43,869 nt of DNA from Rhodobacter sp. (GTDB taxonomy: Bacteria > Pseudomonadota > Alphaproteobacteria > Rhodobacterales > Rhodobacteraceae): contig JAJEAY010000181.1 in assembly GCA_022824145.1 (NCBI GenBank), positions 1 to 43,869 of the forward strand. Reading direction: 5' to 3'. The notes below the pieces were generated by a model that was given only the letters and a program-made list of their open reading frames with translations, ran no database searches and was not told where the DNA came from. Each line of letters starts with the position of its first letter. Position 1 is the first letter of the stretch. Positions 8,785 through 18,611 of the stretch are shown one piece after another. Position numbers and translations under genes: made by a program.

Positions 8785-9759
8785 TCATCGGATGACGTAG
8801 TCATCTTCCAGATAGATTCGGATAATCTGGTCAAAATCACGCTCGGCCCGGAATCCCAGTTTAATGGCCCGCGTCGGCTCGAAGTCCCGTGGCCAGGTGG
8901 AGACAATCTTCATGATCTCCGGGTCCGGTTCACGCCGGACGAGTCGAACCGCGTCCGCTCCCGCCGCGCGTCCGAGCGCTTCGATCTGTTCAGCGACCGT
9001 ACAGGAAATTCCAGGCATGTTCAGCGACCGCCGACCCTCCAGCCGCGACGTATCCAGATTCGCTGCATGGAGGAGAAATCCGACGGCCGCTCGGGGGCTC
9101 GACACCCAGTGCCGAACCGTGTCCTCAACCGGGAGCACCGCTTCCTCTCCGTTCAGCGGCTCGCGGATGATCCCGGAAAAGAAACCGCTTGCCGCCCGGT
9201 TCGGTTTTCCCGGGCGGACGCAGACCGTTGGCAGCCGGATCGAAATGCCATCGACCCATCCCTTGCGGCTGGCGTCACCGAGCATCAGTTCGCAAACCGC
9301 TTTCTGCGCGCCGTAACTGGTCTGCGGGGCGGTAAGGAACCCGTCGCCGATCCTGTCCGGAAACGGACCGCCAAAGACCGCGATCGACGACGTAAAAACG
9401 ACTCGCGGCACATATTCGCCGCCGCTCGCTTCGTGACGCTCCCGCAATGCTTCCAGCAGCTCCCACATGGGCGACATATTGGTGTCCCAGCCCTTGGCGT
9501 AATCCTGTTCGGCCTCGCCGGAGACCACAGATGCAAGATGAAAGATTACGTCCGGACAGCCAGCGGCAAGCCGCGACATTGTTCCAGTTTCAGCCACATT
9601 CGCCACCGTCTCGATCCCCGGCGCCCCGTCATCGGGAAAACCGATGTCCGCAAGCGTCACCTGAAGGACGGAACTGCCGTTCAGGCCATGCACGCCCAGA
9701 TGGGCGGCGAGTTTCTGGCCAATCATGCCTCCCCCGCCGGTCACCAGCACCTTCAGCAA
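8785..9759 (-). CDS. NAD-dependent epimerase/dehydratase, D-erythronate dehydrogenase (DenD)-like
   Basis: An extended short-chain dehydrogenase of 324 residues. The Rossmann motif VLVTGGGGMIGQKLA is at the N-terminus and the catalytic set is S-S (TSSIAVFGG) plus YGAQK. Overall pattern, including IRLPTVCVRPGKPNRAASGF and HWVSSPRAAVGFLLHAA, is that of the DenD group, known to oxidise D-erythronate to 2-keto-D-erythronate. The start is TTG at 9759: GGGAGG lies eight bases upstream and the Rossmann fold begins directly, whereas longer readings add an unrelated leader that overlaps the divergent gene. The kinase and isomerase of the erythronate/threonate route (DtnK/DenK, OtnI) are absent, so it may oxidise a different sugar acid. 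First gene of the minus arm. Confidence 0.82.
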   Translation of the reverse strand: MLKVLVTGGGGMIGQKLAAHLGVHGLNGSSVLQVTLADIGFPDDGAPGIETVANVAETGTMSRLAAGCPDVIFHLASVVSGEAEQDYAKGWDTNMSPMWELLEALRERHEASGGEYVPRVVFTSSIAVFGGPFPDRIGDGFLTAPQTSYGAQKAVCELMLGDASRKGWVDGISIRLPTVCVRPGKPNRAASGFFSGIIREPLNGEEAVLPVEDTVRHWVSSPRAAVGFLLHAANLDTSRLEGRRSLNMPGISCTVAEQIEALGRAAGADAVRLVRREPDPEIMKIVSTWPRDFEPTRAIKLGFRAERDFDQIIRIYLEDDYVIR

Positions 9760-10648
<889 letters not shown>

Positions 10649-10745
10649 ATGCTCAGCGAAACCGGCTCGCTTCAGTCTTGCCTAAACTGCCGGTCCAGGG
10701 CATTCCGCCGTTTTCCCGTTAACCAACCAGCTTCAGACAAATCAC

Positions 10746-12527
10746 ATGACCGACAGACCCAAACTCCGGAGCCAGATCTGGTTCAACAATCCCGAGAACG
10801 CCGAAATGACGGCGATCTACCTCGAGCGTTACCTGAACTACGGTCTGACTCGCGACGAGCTCCAATCCGGCAAACCGATCATTGGAATCGCCCAGACGGG
10901 AAGTGATCTGGCCCCATGCAACCGACACCATCTGGAACTGGCAAAACGCGTCCGCGACGGAGTGACCGCCGCGGGCGGCACCGTGATCGAGATACCCGTC
11001 CATCCCATTCAGGAAACCGGCAAGCGCCCGACTGCGATGCTGGACCGAAACCTCGCGTATCTGAGCCTTGTAGAGACGCTGTTCGGCTATCCCATCGACG
11101 GCGTCGTGCTGAACATCGGGTGCGACAAGACCACACCCGCGCTGCTGATGGCCGCAGCCACGGTCGGAATTCCGGCGATCGCCCACTCGGTCGGTCCAAT
11201 GCTGAACGGCTGGTTCCGCGGCAAACGCACCGGCTCCGGAACCATAGTCTGGAAAGCGCGGGAGCTGCACGCTGCAGGCGAGATAGATGACGAAGGCATG
11301 ATGGATCTGGTGGCGTCCTCCGCCCCTTCGACCGGTTTCTGCAACACGATGGGCACAGCGACGACGATGAATTCGCTGGCCGAAACACTTGGCATGCAGC
11401 TCCCGGGCGCCGCGGCAATTCCCGCTCCTTACAGGGAGCGCGGCCAGATGGCCTACCGAACCGGCCTTCGAATTGTCGAGGCGGTGCTCGCGGATCTCAC
11501 TCCGGCCCAGATAATGACCCGCGAGGCGTTCGAGAATGCCATTGTGGTGAACTCTGCCATCGGTGGCTCAACCAACGCTCCGATCCACCTCAATGCCGTC
11601 GCGCGCCATCTTGGCGTGCCGCTCAACAACGACGACTGGCAGGAAATCGGCTATAATATCCCGCTCCTGGTCAACCTCCAGCCAGCCGGCGAATATCTGG
11701 GTGAGGACTATCATCGTGCGGGAGGCGTTCCGGCTGTGATCGGAGAGCTTCTTCGCGCCGGGCTTCTGCCCCATCCTGATGCCCTTACTGTGAACGGCAG
11801 GACGATGGCCGAGAACTGCGGCAACCTTGGAAGCGAGAATCATGACGTCATCAGACCGGCCAACCGGCCCATTCTGGAGAACGCCGGATTCCTGAACCTC
11901 AGTGGCAACCTTTTCGACAGCGCGATCATGAAGACAAGCGTCATCAGCGACGAGTTCCGCAAACGCTATCTTGAGAATCCCGATGATCCAATGGCGTTCG
12001 AGGGCAGTGCCGTTGTCTTTGACGGTCCCGAGCACTTCCATGCCACCATTGACGATGAAAGCCTTGGGGTTCAAGAAACCTCGATTCTGGTTATGCGGGG
12101 CACTGGACCAATCGGATATCCGGGCGGCGCAGAAGTTGTGAATATGCGGCCACCGGCCTATCTCCTGAAAAGGGGGATCCATGCACTGCCCTGCGTCGGA
12201 GACGGTCGACAGTCGGGAACTTCCGGATCGCCGTCCATTCTCAACGCTTCACCGGAGGCGGCGACCGACGGTGGTCTTGCGCTGGTAAAGACCGGTGACA
12301 GGCTAAGGATCGATCTGAAGAAATGCACCGCCGACATTCTCATTGACGAAAATGAAATCGATCGGCGGCGCAGTGAGCGCACCATGCCGGACATTCCCGA
12401 AAGCCAGACCCCGTGGCAGGAGATTTTCCGCAGCCTCGCGCAACCCTTCAGTGACGGCATGACGTTGAGAGGCGCTGACGCCTTCAAGGATATCGCAAAC
12501 CGGCATACGCCGCGGGACAACCACTGA
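10746..12527 (+). CDS. IlvD/Edd-family aldonate dehydratase (L-arabinonate dehydratase-like)
   Basis: A 593-residue iron-sulfur dehydratase. The three cluster cysteines are C58 (DLAPCNRHH), C126 ([10 protein letters not shown]) and C199 (GFCNTMGT), closely matching the spacing known for characterised L-arabinonate/D-xylonate dehydratases, and the general-base serine segment [14 protein letters not shown] is present near 486-499. The family converts a pentonate or hexonate to its 2-keto-3-deoxy acid using a [2Fe-2S] cluster and Mg2+. The PIHPIQE-like loop ([15 protein letters not shown]) is that of sugar-acid enzymes, not of dihydroxyacid dehydratase IlvD. It starts about 97 bases after the SDR gene and is followed after 11 bases by the FAH-family gene. 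L-arabinonate, D-xylonate, D-arabinonate or L-fuconate are all possible substrates. Confidence 0.9.
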   Translation: MTDRPKLRSQIWFNNPENAEMTAIYLERYLNYGLTRDELQSGKPIIGIAQTGSDLAPCNRHHLELAKRVRDGVTAAGGTVIEIPVHPIQETGKRPTAMLDRNLAYLSLVETLFGYPIDGVVLNIGCDKTTPALLMAAATVGIPAIAHSVGPMLNGWFRGKRTGSGTIVWKARELHAAGEIDDEGMMDLVASSAPSTGFCNTMGTATTMNSLAETLGMQLPGAAAIPAPYRERGQMAYRTGLRIVEAVLADLTPAQIMTREAFENAIVVNSAIGGSTNAPIHLNAVARHLGVPLNNDDWQEIGYNIPLLVNLQPAGEYLGEDYHRAGGVPAVIGELLRAGLLPHPDALTVNGRTMAENCGNLGSENHDVIRPANRPILENAGFLNLSGNLFDSAIMKTSVISDEFRKRYLENPDDPMAFEGSAVVFDGPEHFHATIDDESLGVQETSILVMRGTGPIGYPGGAEVVNMRPPAYLLKRGIHALPCVGDGRQSGTSGSPSILNASPEAATDGGLALVKTGDRLRIDLKKCTADILIDENEIDRRRSERTMPDIPESQTPWQEIFRSLAQPFSDGMTLRGADAFKDIANRHTPRDNH

Positions 12528-12538
12528 GGAGAGACTGA

Positions 12539-13384
12539 ATGAAACTCGTTCGCTATGGAGAACCAGGCCAGGAGGCTCCCGGGCTGATCGACGGGAACGG
12601 CCTGATCCACGACCTCAGCGACCATGTCGCCGACATATCCGGTGAGATGCTGGACGACGCCAGCCTTGACAGACTGCGCGGGATTGATGTGTCTTCGCTC
12701 AGGGCGGTCCCGGGCAGCCCCCGTTTAGGTCCCTGCGTCGCCGATGTCGGTAAATTCATGTGCATTGGCCTCAACTATTCAGATCACGCCGCTGAGACGG
12801 GCGCCACGCCGCCGGACCATCCAATCCTGTTCATGAAGGCGAATTCAGCCATCTCCGGTCCAAATGACGACGTCGTGATGCCGCGCGGTTCGACACATAC
12901 GGACTGGGAAGTGGAACTCGGCGCTGTCATCGGCACGACGGCAAAATACGTATCTGAATCGGATGCGTTGAACTATGTCGCTGGTTACTGCGTCTGCAAT
13001 GACGTGAGCGAACGCCACTTCCAGGCCAAGATTTCAGGGCAGTGGACCAAAGGCAAATCCTGCGACACGTTCGGCCCGATCGGCCCCTGGCTGGTGACCC
13101 GCGACGAAATCCCGGATCCGCAGAACCTGGACATGTGGCTCGACGTGAACGGAAAGCGCATGCAGTCCGGCAACACGAGGACAATGATCTTCAGCGTCGC
13201 TCAGATCGTATCGCATCTTTCGCAGCTGATGACCCTGCATCCGGGTGACGTGATTTCCACTGGTACGCCCCCCGGTGTCGCCCTTGGGATGGCCAATCCA
13301 ACCTACCTTAAGGCCAGCGACCGCATGGATGTCTGGATCGAGGGTCTGGGGCAGCAGACCCAGACCGTGTGCGAGGATCCGTGA
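12539..13384 (+). CDS. Fumarylacetoacetate hydrolase-family protein, likely 2,4-diketo-3-deoxy sugar acid hydrolase
   Basis: A 281-residue FAH-fold protein. The divalent-metal ligands are E124 and E126 (DWEVELGAVIG) and D155 (CNDVSERHFQ); GKSCDTFGPIGPWL and the C-terminal GDVISTGTPPGVALGM loop are typical. The subgroup is that of enzymes annotated as ureidoglycolate lyase-like or as 2,4-diketo-3-deoxy-L-fuconate/L-rhamnonate hydrolase, which split the C3-C4 bond hydrolytically to pyruvate plus a hydroxy acid. With the SDR and the dehydratase directly upstream, this role is much the most likely: a pentonate would give glycolate, a 6-deoxyhexonate lactate. ATG at 12539 follows GAGGAG closely, and the stop overlaps the start of the next gene, so translation is coupled. 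Confidence 0.9.
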   Translation: MKLVRYGEPGQEAPGLIDGNGLIHDLSDHVADISGEMLDDASLDRLRGIDVSSLRAVPGSPRLGPCVADVGKFMCIGLNYSDHAAETGATPPDHPILFMKANSAISGPNDDVVMPRGSTHTDWEVELGAVIGTTAKYVSESDALNYVAGYCVCNDVSERHFQAKISGQWTKGKSCDTFGPIGPWLVTRDEIPDPQNLDMWLDVNGKRMQSGNTRTMIFSVAQIVSHLSQLMTLHPGDVISTGTPPGVALGMANPTYLKASDRMDVWIEGLGQQTQTVCEDP

Positions 13385-14337
13385 GCGGCCCCCTGCTGTT
13401 AATGATCGGTCCCGCATCGGAACGGATGCTGGACCGGCTGGCGGAGGTGTTCGACATCCGCCACATGCCCGGCGGCCTCGAATCGTTTCCTGCGGAAGAA
13501 TGGTCGATAGTCGAGTATGCCTATGTCAACTGCCATGGCGGCGTGCCAGAGAAACTGATCAGGGCGCTTCCAAGGCTTCGCATCATTTCGAATTACGGCG
13601 TCGGGTATGATAATGTGGATGTCGAAACCGCGGTGAAGCGCGGAATTGTTGTGACCCATACCCCGGACGTCCTGAACGATGACGTCGCCAATACAGCTAT
13701 CCTTCTGATGCTGGCCACCTCGAGAAACTTTCTTTCCGACAATGCCTATATCAGGGCGGGTCGATGGCCGACCGAGGGCGAAGCACCGCTTTCCAGCGCG
13801 GTTCGTGGCAAGACGGTTGGCATTCTGGGACTTGGACGCATCGGCTCCGCCATTGCGCAAAAGCTTTCGGTATTCGGAGTCGAGATTGCCTATCACAACC
13901 GGCGTCAGCGCGATGTCCCTTACAGGCATTACCGCGAACTCGTGGAGATGGCGCGTGACTGCGATATCCTTGTCTGCGTGGCACCGGGAGGCGAGACAAC
14001 ACGCGGAATCGTCAACAGAAGTGTTATTGATGCCCTGGGCCCCAATGGAATCCTGATCAACGTGGGTCGCGGCTCGATCGTGGACGAGCCTGAACTGATC
14101 GCAGCGCTGAAGGTAGGACGCCTCGGCAAGGCAGGACTTGACGTGTTCGCAAACGAGCCGGAGGTTCCTTCGGAGCTGCTGTCTCTCGAGAATGCAACGT
14201 TGCTGCCCCATGTCGCCAGCGGAACAAAGGAAACCCGGGACGCGATGGGAGATCTCGCCGTAGACAATCTCATCCGGTTCCATACAACCGGCAAAGCCGT
14301 GACGCTGGTGCCGGAATGCCGTGCTATGCAGAATTGA
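13381..14337 (+). CDS. D-isomer-specific 2-hydroxyacid dehydrogenase (glyoxylate/hydroxypyruvate reductase-like)
   Basis: A 318-residue NAD(P)-dependent dehydrogenase. Segments in order: SNYGVGYDNVDV; Rossmann motif GILGLGRIGSAIA; HNRRQ after the second strand, suggesting NADPH preference; INVGRGSIVDE with the substrate-binding arginine; and the catalytic glutamate and histidine in FANEPEVP and LPHVASGT. This pattern fits glyoxylate/hydroxypyruvate reductases. GTG at 13381 is chosen because it overlaps the stop of the hydrolase gene as GTGA; an upstream in-frame GTG at 13369 would only add four residues inside that gene. In this operon it could reduce glyoxylate or hydroxypyruvate to glycolate or glycerate, or oxidise a small D-hydroxy acid released by the hydrolase; direction is inferred, not shown. 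Confidence 0.88.
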   Translation: MSGPLLLMIGPASERMLDRLAEVFDIRHMPGGLESFPAEEWSIVEYAYVNCHGGVPEKLIRALPRLRIISNYGVGYDNVDVETAVKRGIVVTHTPDVLNDDVANTAILLMLATSRNFLSDNAYIRAGRWPTEGEAPLSSAVRGKTVGILGLGRIGSAIAQKLSVFGVEIAYHNRRQRDVPYRHYRELVEMARDCDILVCVAPGGETTRGIVNRSVIDALGPNGILINVGRGSIVDEPELIAALKVGRLGKAGLDVFANEPEVPSELLSLENATLLPHVASGTKETRDAMGDLAVDNLIRFHTTGKAVTLVPECRAMQN

Positions 14338-14739
14338 CGGGCATGTTTCGGACCGAACGGAGCCCAAAGCACGCGCTTCAGCAACGGAGCGCCTTTGTCT
14401 TTGCGCGCGGAAATCTGAATGGACGCACTGAGCGGCGGAGCCGTGGAAATCGGATCGACTGTTCAATACACAGAGGCGAGCGGCTTGGCCAATGTGCCGC
14501 ATTCATGGCTTAATGCAGTGAGCCTCTATGTGGCGGGCCAAGCCAACTTTGGTAACGGACACCCCCAAGCAGTATGCTGACTAGCGTCGGTTGCCGATGG
14601 TAAGTCACGTACATAGGCAATTTTGGGCATTGTTTGAGACAATTAGACGCTAAATTCAACCATCGCGTGTTCCCGCCCTTGAAGTTGCCGATGACATCGC
14701 ATCAATTCTGCTCCACGCTCATATGTTTGGAGAACTAAG
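14338..14739. promoter_or_regulatory. Leader region of the aldehyde dehydrogenase gene with ATTGT/ACAAT inverted repeat
   Basis: About 400 bases without a convincing gene. Near its right end ATTGT-TTGAG-ACAAT forms a perfect inverted repeat at 14629-14643, roughly 100 bases before the aldehyde dehydrogenase start. The TTGT..ACAA core recalls sites bound by GntR-type regulators, though the spacing is not the standard one. The surroundings are more AT-rich than the genes, as expected for a promoter. The region shows that the aldehyde dehydrogenase is probably transcribed separately from the four genes upstream. Confidence 0.4.
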
Positions 14740-16218
14740 ATGCTTGACACCTCGACCGACCTGTCCGCACTCCTCAACGATCCTTCGCTGCTGGAGGCAA
14801 GAGCATATCTCGCTGGCGAATGGTCGGACGGAGATGAATCCATCACGTTCGATGTCGTGAATCCCGCACGGGGAGACGTCATTGCACAGGTGGCCGATCT
14901 GGGCCGCACCGAGACAGCCCGCGCGATCGCATCAGCGGAAGAGGCAATGAAGGGATGGGCCGAACGCACCGCAAAGGAGCGCTCAAACGTATTGCGGTCC
15001 TGGTTCAACCTTATGATCGAGAATGCCGACGACCTTGCAGTCATTCTGACAGCCGAGCAAGGCAAGCCGCTCGCGGAAGCAAAGGGCGAGATAATCTATG
15101 GAGCGAGCTTCATCGAATGGTTTGCTGAGGAAGCCAAACGAATTTACGGTGAGACAATTCCGGGTCACCAGCCGGACAAGCGGATTACAGTGCTGAAGCA
15201 GCCGATCGGTGTCTGCGCCGCGATCACACCGTGGAACTTTCCCAACGCGATGATCACGCGAAAGGTTGGCCCGGCCCTAGCCGCTGGCTGCTCGATCATC
15301 GTCCGCCCGCCCTCGCTCACTCCGCTTTCGGCTCTTGCTCTCGGTGTGCTGGCAACGCGCGCCGGCATTCCAAAGGGCGTGCTTTCAATAATCCCATCGA
15401 CTGATTCTTCAGGCATCGGAAAGGAGTTCTGTGAAAACCCTGCGGTGCGGAAGCTAAGTTTCACAGGCTCCACGGAAGTGGGACGCATTCTGCTGCGTCA
15501 AGCGTCGGACCAAGTCATGAAATGCTCGATGGAGCTTGGCGGAAACGCGCCTTTCATCGTGTTCGACGACGCGGATATCGACGCGGCAGTTGAAGGCGCC
15601 ATCGCGTGCAAATTCCGCAACAACGGCCAGACCTGCGTCTGCGCCAACCGAATCTATGTGCAGTCAGGCATCTACGACGCATTCGCGGAGCGGCTTTCAG
15701 CAACCGTCAGAAACATGAAAGTGGGCGACGGCTTGGACCAAGACACCGTGCTGGGACCGCTGATTGACTCCGCGGCGGTGACAAAGGTGCAGGATCACAT
15801 CAGCGATGCGACAGCCAAAGGCGCAACGGTTGCGCTGGGCGGCAGTCCGCACGATCTTGGCAGCCTCTTTTTCGAGCCTACGATAATCACGGGCGTCACA
15901 CAGGAAATGGCCGTCGCGCAGGAAGAGACCTTCGGTCCGCTTGCGCCGCTCTTTAAGTTTGAGACGGAGGCCGAGGTCGTGGCAATGGCAAACGACACGG
16001 TCTTCGGCTTGGCGGCCTATTTCTATGCTTTGGACATTTCGCGAATCACTCGGATTCAGGAAGCGCTGGAATACGGAATTGTAGGAGTGAACACCGGGAT
16101 CATCTCAACCGAGATCGCGCCGTTTGGAGGTGTCAAGCAGTCCGGGCTTGGCCGGGAAGGCTCCCGCCATGGCATCGAGGATTACCTGGAAATGAAATAC
16201 GTCTGTCTCAGCGTCTGA
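14740..16218 (+). CDS. NAD(P)-dependent aldehyde dehydrogenase, succinate-semialdehyde dehydrogenase-like
   Basis: A 492-residue aldehyde dehydrogenase of the GabD-like group. Key residues: N166 in ITPWNFP, E265 in MELGGNAPF and the nucleophile C299 in NNGQTCVCANR; the tail FGGVKQSGLGREGS is intact. The usual cofactor-binding lysine of the KPxxxTP motif is arginine here (R189, VRPPSLTP). Substrate candidates are succinate semialdehyde, 2-oxoglutarate semialdehyde (final step of pentose oxidation), glycolaldehyde or lactaldehyde. The sugar-acid genes just upstream make the last three attractive, but the 2-oxoglutarate semialdehyde route would not need the SDR and FAH enzymes. GGAG seven bases upstream supports ATG at 14740. 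It lies 400 bases from the operon, in the same direction, with its own possible operator. Confidence 0.87.
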   Translation: MLDTSTDLSALLNDPSLLEARAYLAGEWSDGDESITFDVVNPARGDVIAQVADLGRTETARAIASAEEAMKGWAERTAKERSNVLRSWFNLMIENADDLAVILTAEQGKPLAEAKGEIIYGASFIEWFAEEAKRIYGETIPGHQPDKRITVLKQPIGVCAAITPWNFPNAMITRKVGPALAAGCSIIVRPPSLTPLSALALGVLATRAGIPKGVLSIIPSTDSSGIGKEFCENPAVRKLSFTGSTEVGRILLRQASDQVMKCSMELGGNAPFIVFDDADIDAAVEGAIACKFRNNGQTCVCANRIYVQSGIYDAFAERLSATVRNMKVGDGLDQDTVLGPLIDSAAVTKVQDHISDATAKGATVALGGSPHDLGSLFFEPTIITGVTQEMAVAQEETFGPLAPLFKFETEAEVVAMANDTVFGLAAYFYALDISRITRIQEALEYGIVGVNTGIISTEIAPFGGVKQSGLGREGSRHGIEDYLEMKYVCLSV

Positions 16219-16584
16219 GCGGATCCGTCCCTCAGGCAGCTGCAAGAATGGCGTTTCTTCCACGCCAGGACGCCGAACTCCTATCAGCCAGAAAGGCACT
16301 ATGCGGGCGTTGAATCACGCACTTCTCTTTGACCGCAACCCGCAGTTTGCTGGCGAAAGCCAGCAATGCGGGTATCGTTCCGCAACAGCCGAAGCAGCCT
16401 GCGACCACGAGCGGCAATAATTCGTATGGTGAATCATAGGGCAAGAGCCTCCAAGCCGAGGCGAAGCGGGCAAAGAACCCCTTGCAAGAGTCGTCAGAAA
16501 TGGATCTCTGTCAGTGAATTGACCGCGCAACAGGGCAAATGGACCTGATTTCGTTCGAAGTCTGCACATCGCGCCAGAAAGAAT
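16219..16584. other. Gene-free stretch after the aldehyde dehydrogenase
   Basis: About 365 bases between the aldehyde dehydrogenase stop and the end of the GIY-YIG-like pseudogene. Short frames exist on both strands but none shows a recognisable domain or a plausible start site. It is the left edge of a 2.4-kb strip of decayed sequence. Confidence 0.4.
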
Positions 16585-17267
16585 TCACTTGCACCATTGG
16601 TTCACTAGAGCTGCCATCTCGTCCAGAAACGAAGGATCGTGAGGCGCTGCGCCATGTTGGTTGTTCCACGTTCCGGACGCACGCACCATCTGTCGATCGC
16701 TGAACCCACCCAACCATCGATCCGATGGGTCATCGACGCCGAGCCAAAGGATGGCATTTGGTCAATGCACTCGCTGACCCGTCGCTCGATATCGGCCTCT
16801 TCGCGCTTCACCGTCGTTCGGTTCCAGCCGAGTTTGCCGGCGGCTGCGCCGTCCGAGCCGACTCCCCAGCTCTGCGGCAATCAAGAGTCGGCACGGCGCG
16901 CAAGCGCCGCGCCAACGATCAGCCGAAATATCGACCCGCGGTGATTGCCGAGGCGGGATCGGGAACTGCCCCGGTGCTGCGAGAGTCGAGTCCATAAGGA
17001 TGTTCCGGACGCCACCTCCAGCGCATGGGTGCCGATCCGCACTACGCGCAGCCCACAGGCGGGGTCGCTTCGGGGTTCGCCTGACTCAGAAAGGGAATAC
17101 ACGCCGCGGCCAGGCCGTCCCATGCGCCCGTCGCAGGCCGCAAAGCATCTGTATCCCCCGGTTCGCTCCGAGATGCATGAATAAAGTGCGTAGAAGCGAT
17201 GGGAATCGGCAATGCAGTCGGACGTCGGCCCGGTGGTGTTCATGATCAGGCCTGGTCGCACAACCAT
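16585..17267 (-). pseudogene. GIY-YIG-like nuclease family protein, inactivated by a stop and a frameshift
   Basis: Read leftward, the N-terminal part contains GRMGRPGRGVYSLSESGEPR, then GLRVVRIGTHAL, LWTRLSQHRGS and GNHRGSIFRLIVGAALARR. This is a conserved uncharacterised family in which GVYFFFE.GE and RVGTHA replace the GIY and YIG strands. An in-frame TGA lies at 16881-16883, immediately after RRADS; the same frame then resumes with SWGVGSDGAAAGKLGWNRTT. Near 16755, after IDQMP, the frame shifts and resumes as LWLGVDDPSDRWLGGFSDRQ, then MVRASGTWNNQHGA and DPSFLDEMAALV, ending at a TGA at 16585-16587. All three pieces are collinear with one protein of about 225 residues, so this is a genuine broken gene. 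Its function is unknown; members often occur in restriction or defence neighbourhoods, and a type ISP remnant is adjacent. Confidence 0.7.
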
Positions 17268-17314
17268 GAGAGCTGCTAACCGACGGAGCGCGCAGCTCTG
17301 GACGCGCGTCCTCC

Positions 17315-17569
17315 GTGCTCGGTGAGAGGAAATCCGATATCTACCTGAACGCCAATGCTTTCTGGCGCAACGTGCCCAAGACCGTCTGGAACTACCGTCT
17401 CGGCCGCTACCAGGCTCTCAAGAAATGGCTCTCTTACCGCGAGCATTCCATCCGAGGCCGTCCGCTCAGACCAGAGGAAGATCAGCGCTTTTCTGAAATG
17501 GCGCGCCGGATTCAGAAGGTCATCCTGTTAATGTCCCAAGAACCAATATCGTGGGATGACGTCCGTTGA
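17315..17569 (+). pseudogene. C-terminal fragment of a type ISP restriction-modification enzyme
   Basis: The frame encodes SDIYLNANAFWRNVPKTVWN and then YRLGRYQALKKWLSYREHSI, RGRPLRPEEDQRF, MARRIQKVILL. This is the conserved C-terminal end of type ISP (single-polypeptide, LlaBIII-like) restriction-modification enzymes, whose usual form is DIYLN..AYWRNVP..VW.YRLGGYQVLKKWLSYRE. The complete proteins exceed 1000 residues and hold nuclease, helicase, methyltransferase and specificity domains; none of these remain upstream, where a stop occurs at 17267-17269 in the same frame. It is therefore a remnant of about 85 residues at most, without function on its own. Confidence 0.75.
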
Positions 17570-18611
17570 CGGTCATTGCCTGAAACTCCTTGCAACGTGG
17601 GACACTCCGCTTTCTTCTCGTTCTTCCCGACCAATAATCAATTGATCCATGAATTTGATGTGTCGAGTGTCTCGATTACGTTTATGATCAAGTATTTCAC
17701 TCAATTCACGTTTAAACCCAGAAAAATGAGTGTCGGATGATCTTTCATAAGAATCCTTGATTGGATGCAAAGTCAGAAGCGACGCGCATGTGGACAAGGG
17801 ACTCCAGAACAATTGCAAGTCTTTTGCCACAACGTGTTCTCTCTAGGAGTTCACTATATTTTGGATGATGTTTCTGTCCATGAGATTTCATTTGTGTTTA
17901 GATCCGCAATGGCAATGTTTCATTGTGCCGAAACTCGCGAAATCCAGAGGCACGTCAGGATGGCCATGCCCGGCAGGAACGGGAGATCCAGCGCGCTGCA
18001 GTCCGGCAAGAGGCTGCTGCCCGGTATAGTCCGGATGGTCGCGTTCCGCGCAGGGATCCGGTTGACGCTGGCCGTCGCCAGCGCGAATGGAGTGAAGCAG
18101 CGTCCCAACCGAACCCTCGCTGCGCTGTTCCAATCGGCTTCCGACATAATCCCGAATCCGGAACGCGTCATCCTGCAGGCGGGCGAACTCCGAAGCATCA
18201 AAAGCGCGAGGGACGCAGCCATCAAGGGGTCGCTGGGTGACCTCAACCAGACACAGACGCTCTTCCCATGGAACCAGCCTGCGAATGGTTTATGAGCTAC
18301 CCGCAGACTGGGCCGGAACCGCGAAACAGGTTCGTGAAGTTTGGCAGTATTACTCTCGAGATCGGGGCGTTCGAAATTGCAATTCGAGAATGGCACGACA
18401 GGCCCATCAGCAGGAAATATTCTGGAAACCGTTTGGTGTCTACGTTTGTTCAAGCCGCAAACACCGATAAAATTCCAACTATATCGTCCAATGGCACGCA
18501 CGATCGGTCGGCGAGCGCGATCTTGACGGTTTTCGACGCGTAGGCGTTAACCCCGGCATAAGAGGCGCGCATCAACCGACGCGCGCCACAGGCTTCAGGA
18601 CTTGCCGAGAC
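17570..18611. other. About 1 kb without a recognisable gene, mixed base composition
   Basis: The left half, about 17600-17930, is visibly AT-richer than the rest of the window and has an open frame on the minus strand (17573-17830, GTG start, 85 residues, charged, no recognised domain). The right half, about 17940-18300, returns to high GC and is open in three overlapping frames on both strands, none of which I can assign. A plus-strand frame at 18268-18543 (91 residues) is also open but unrecognised. Together with the neighbouring restriction remnant this looks like foreign, decaying DNA. A GC-rich hairpin near the right end probably belongs to hsp20. Confidence 0.4.
18564..18587 (-). terminator. 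GC-rich hairpin downstream of hsp20
   Basis: GGCGCGC at 18564-18570 and GCGCGCC at 18581-18587 form a perfect 7-bp stem with a 10-base loop, about 25 bases beyond the hsp20 stop. The downstream T content on the minus strand is low (TCTTAT), so it is a weak intrinsic terminator at best; it may instead stabilise the transcript end. Confidence 0.45.
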
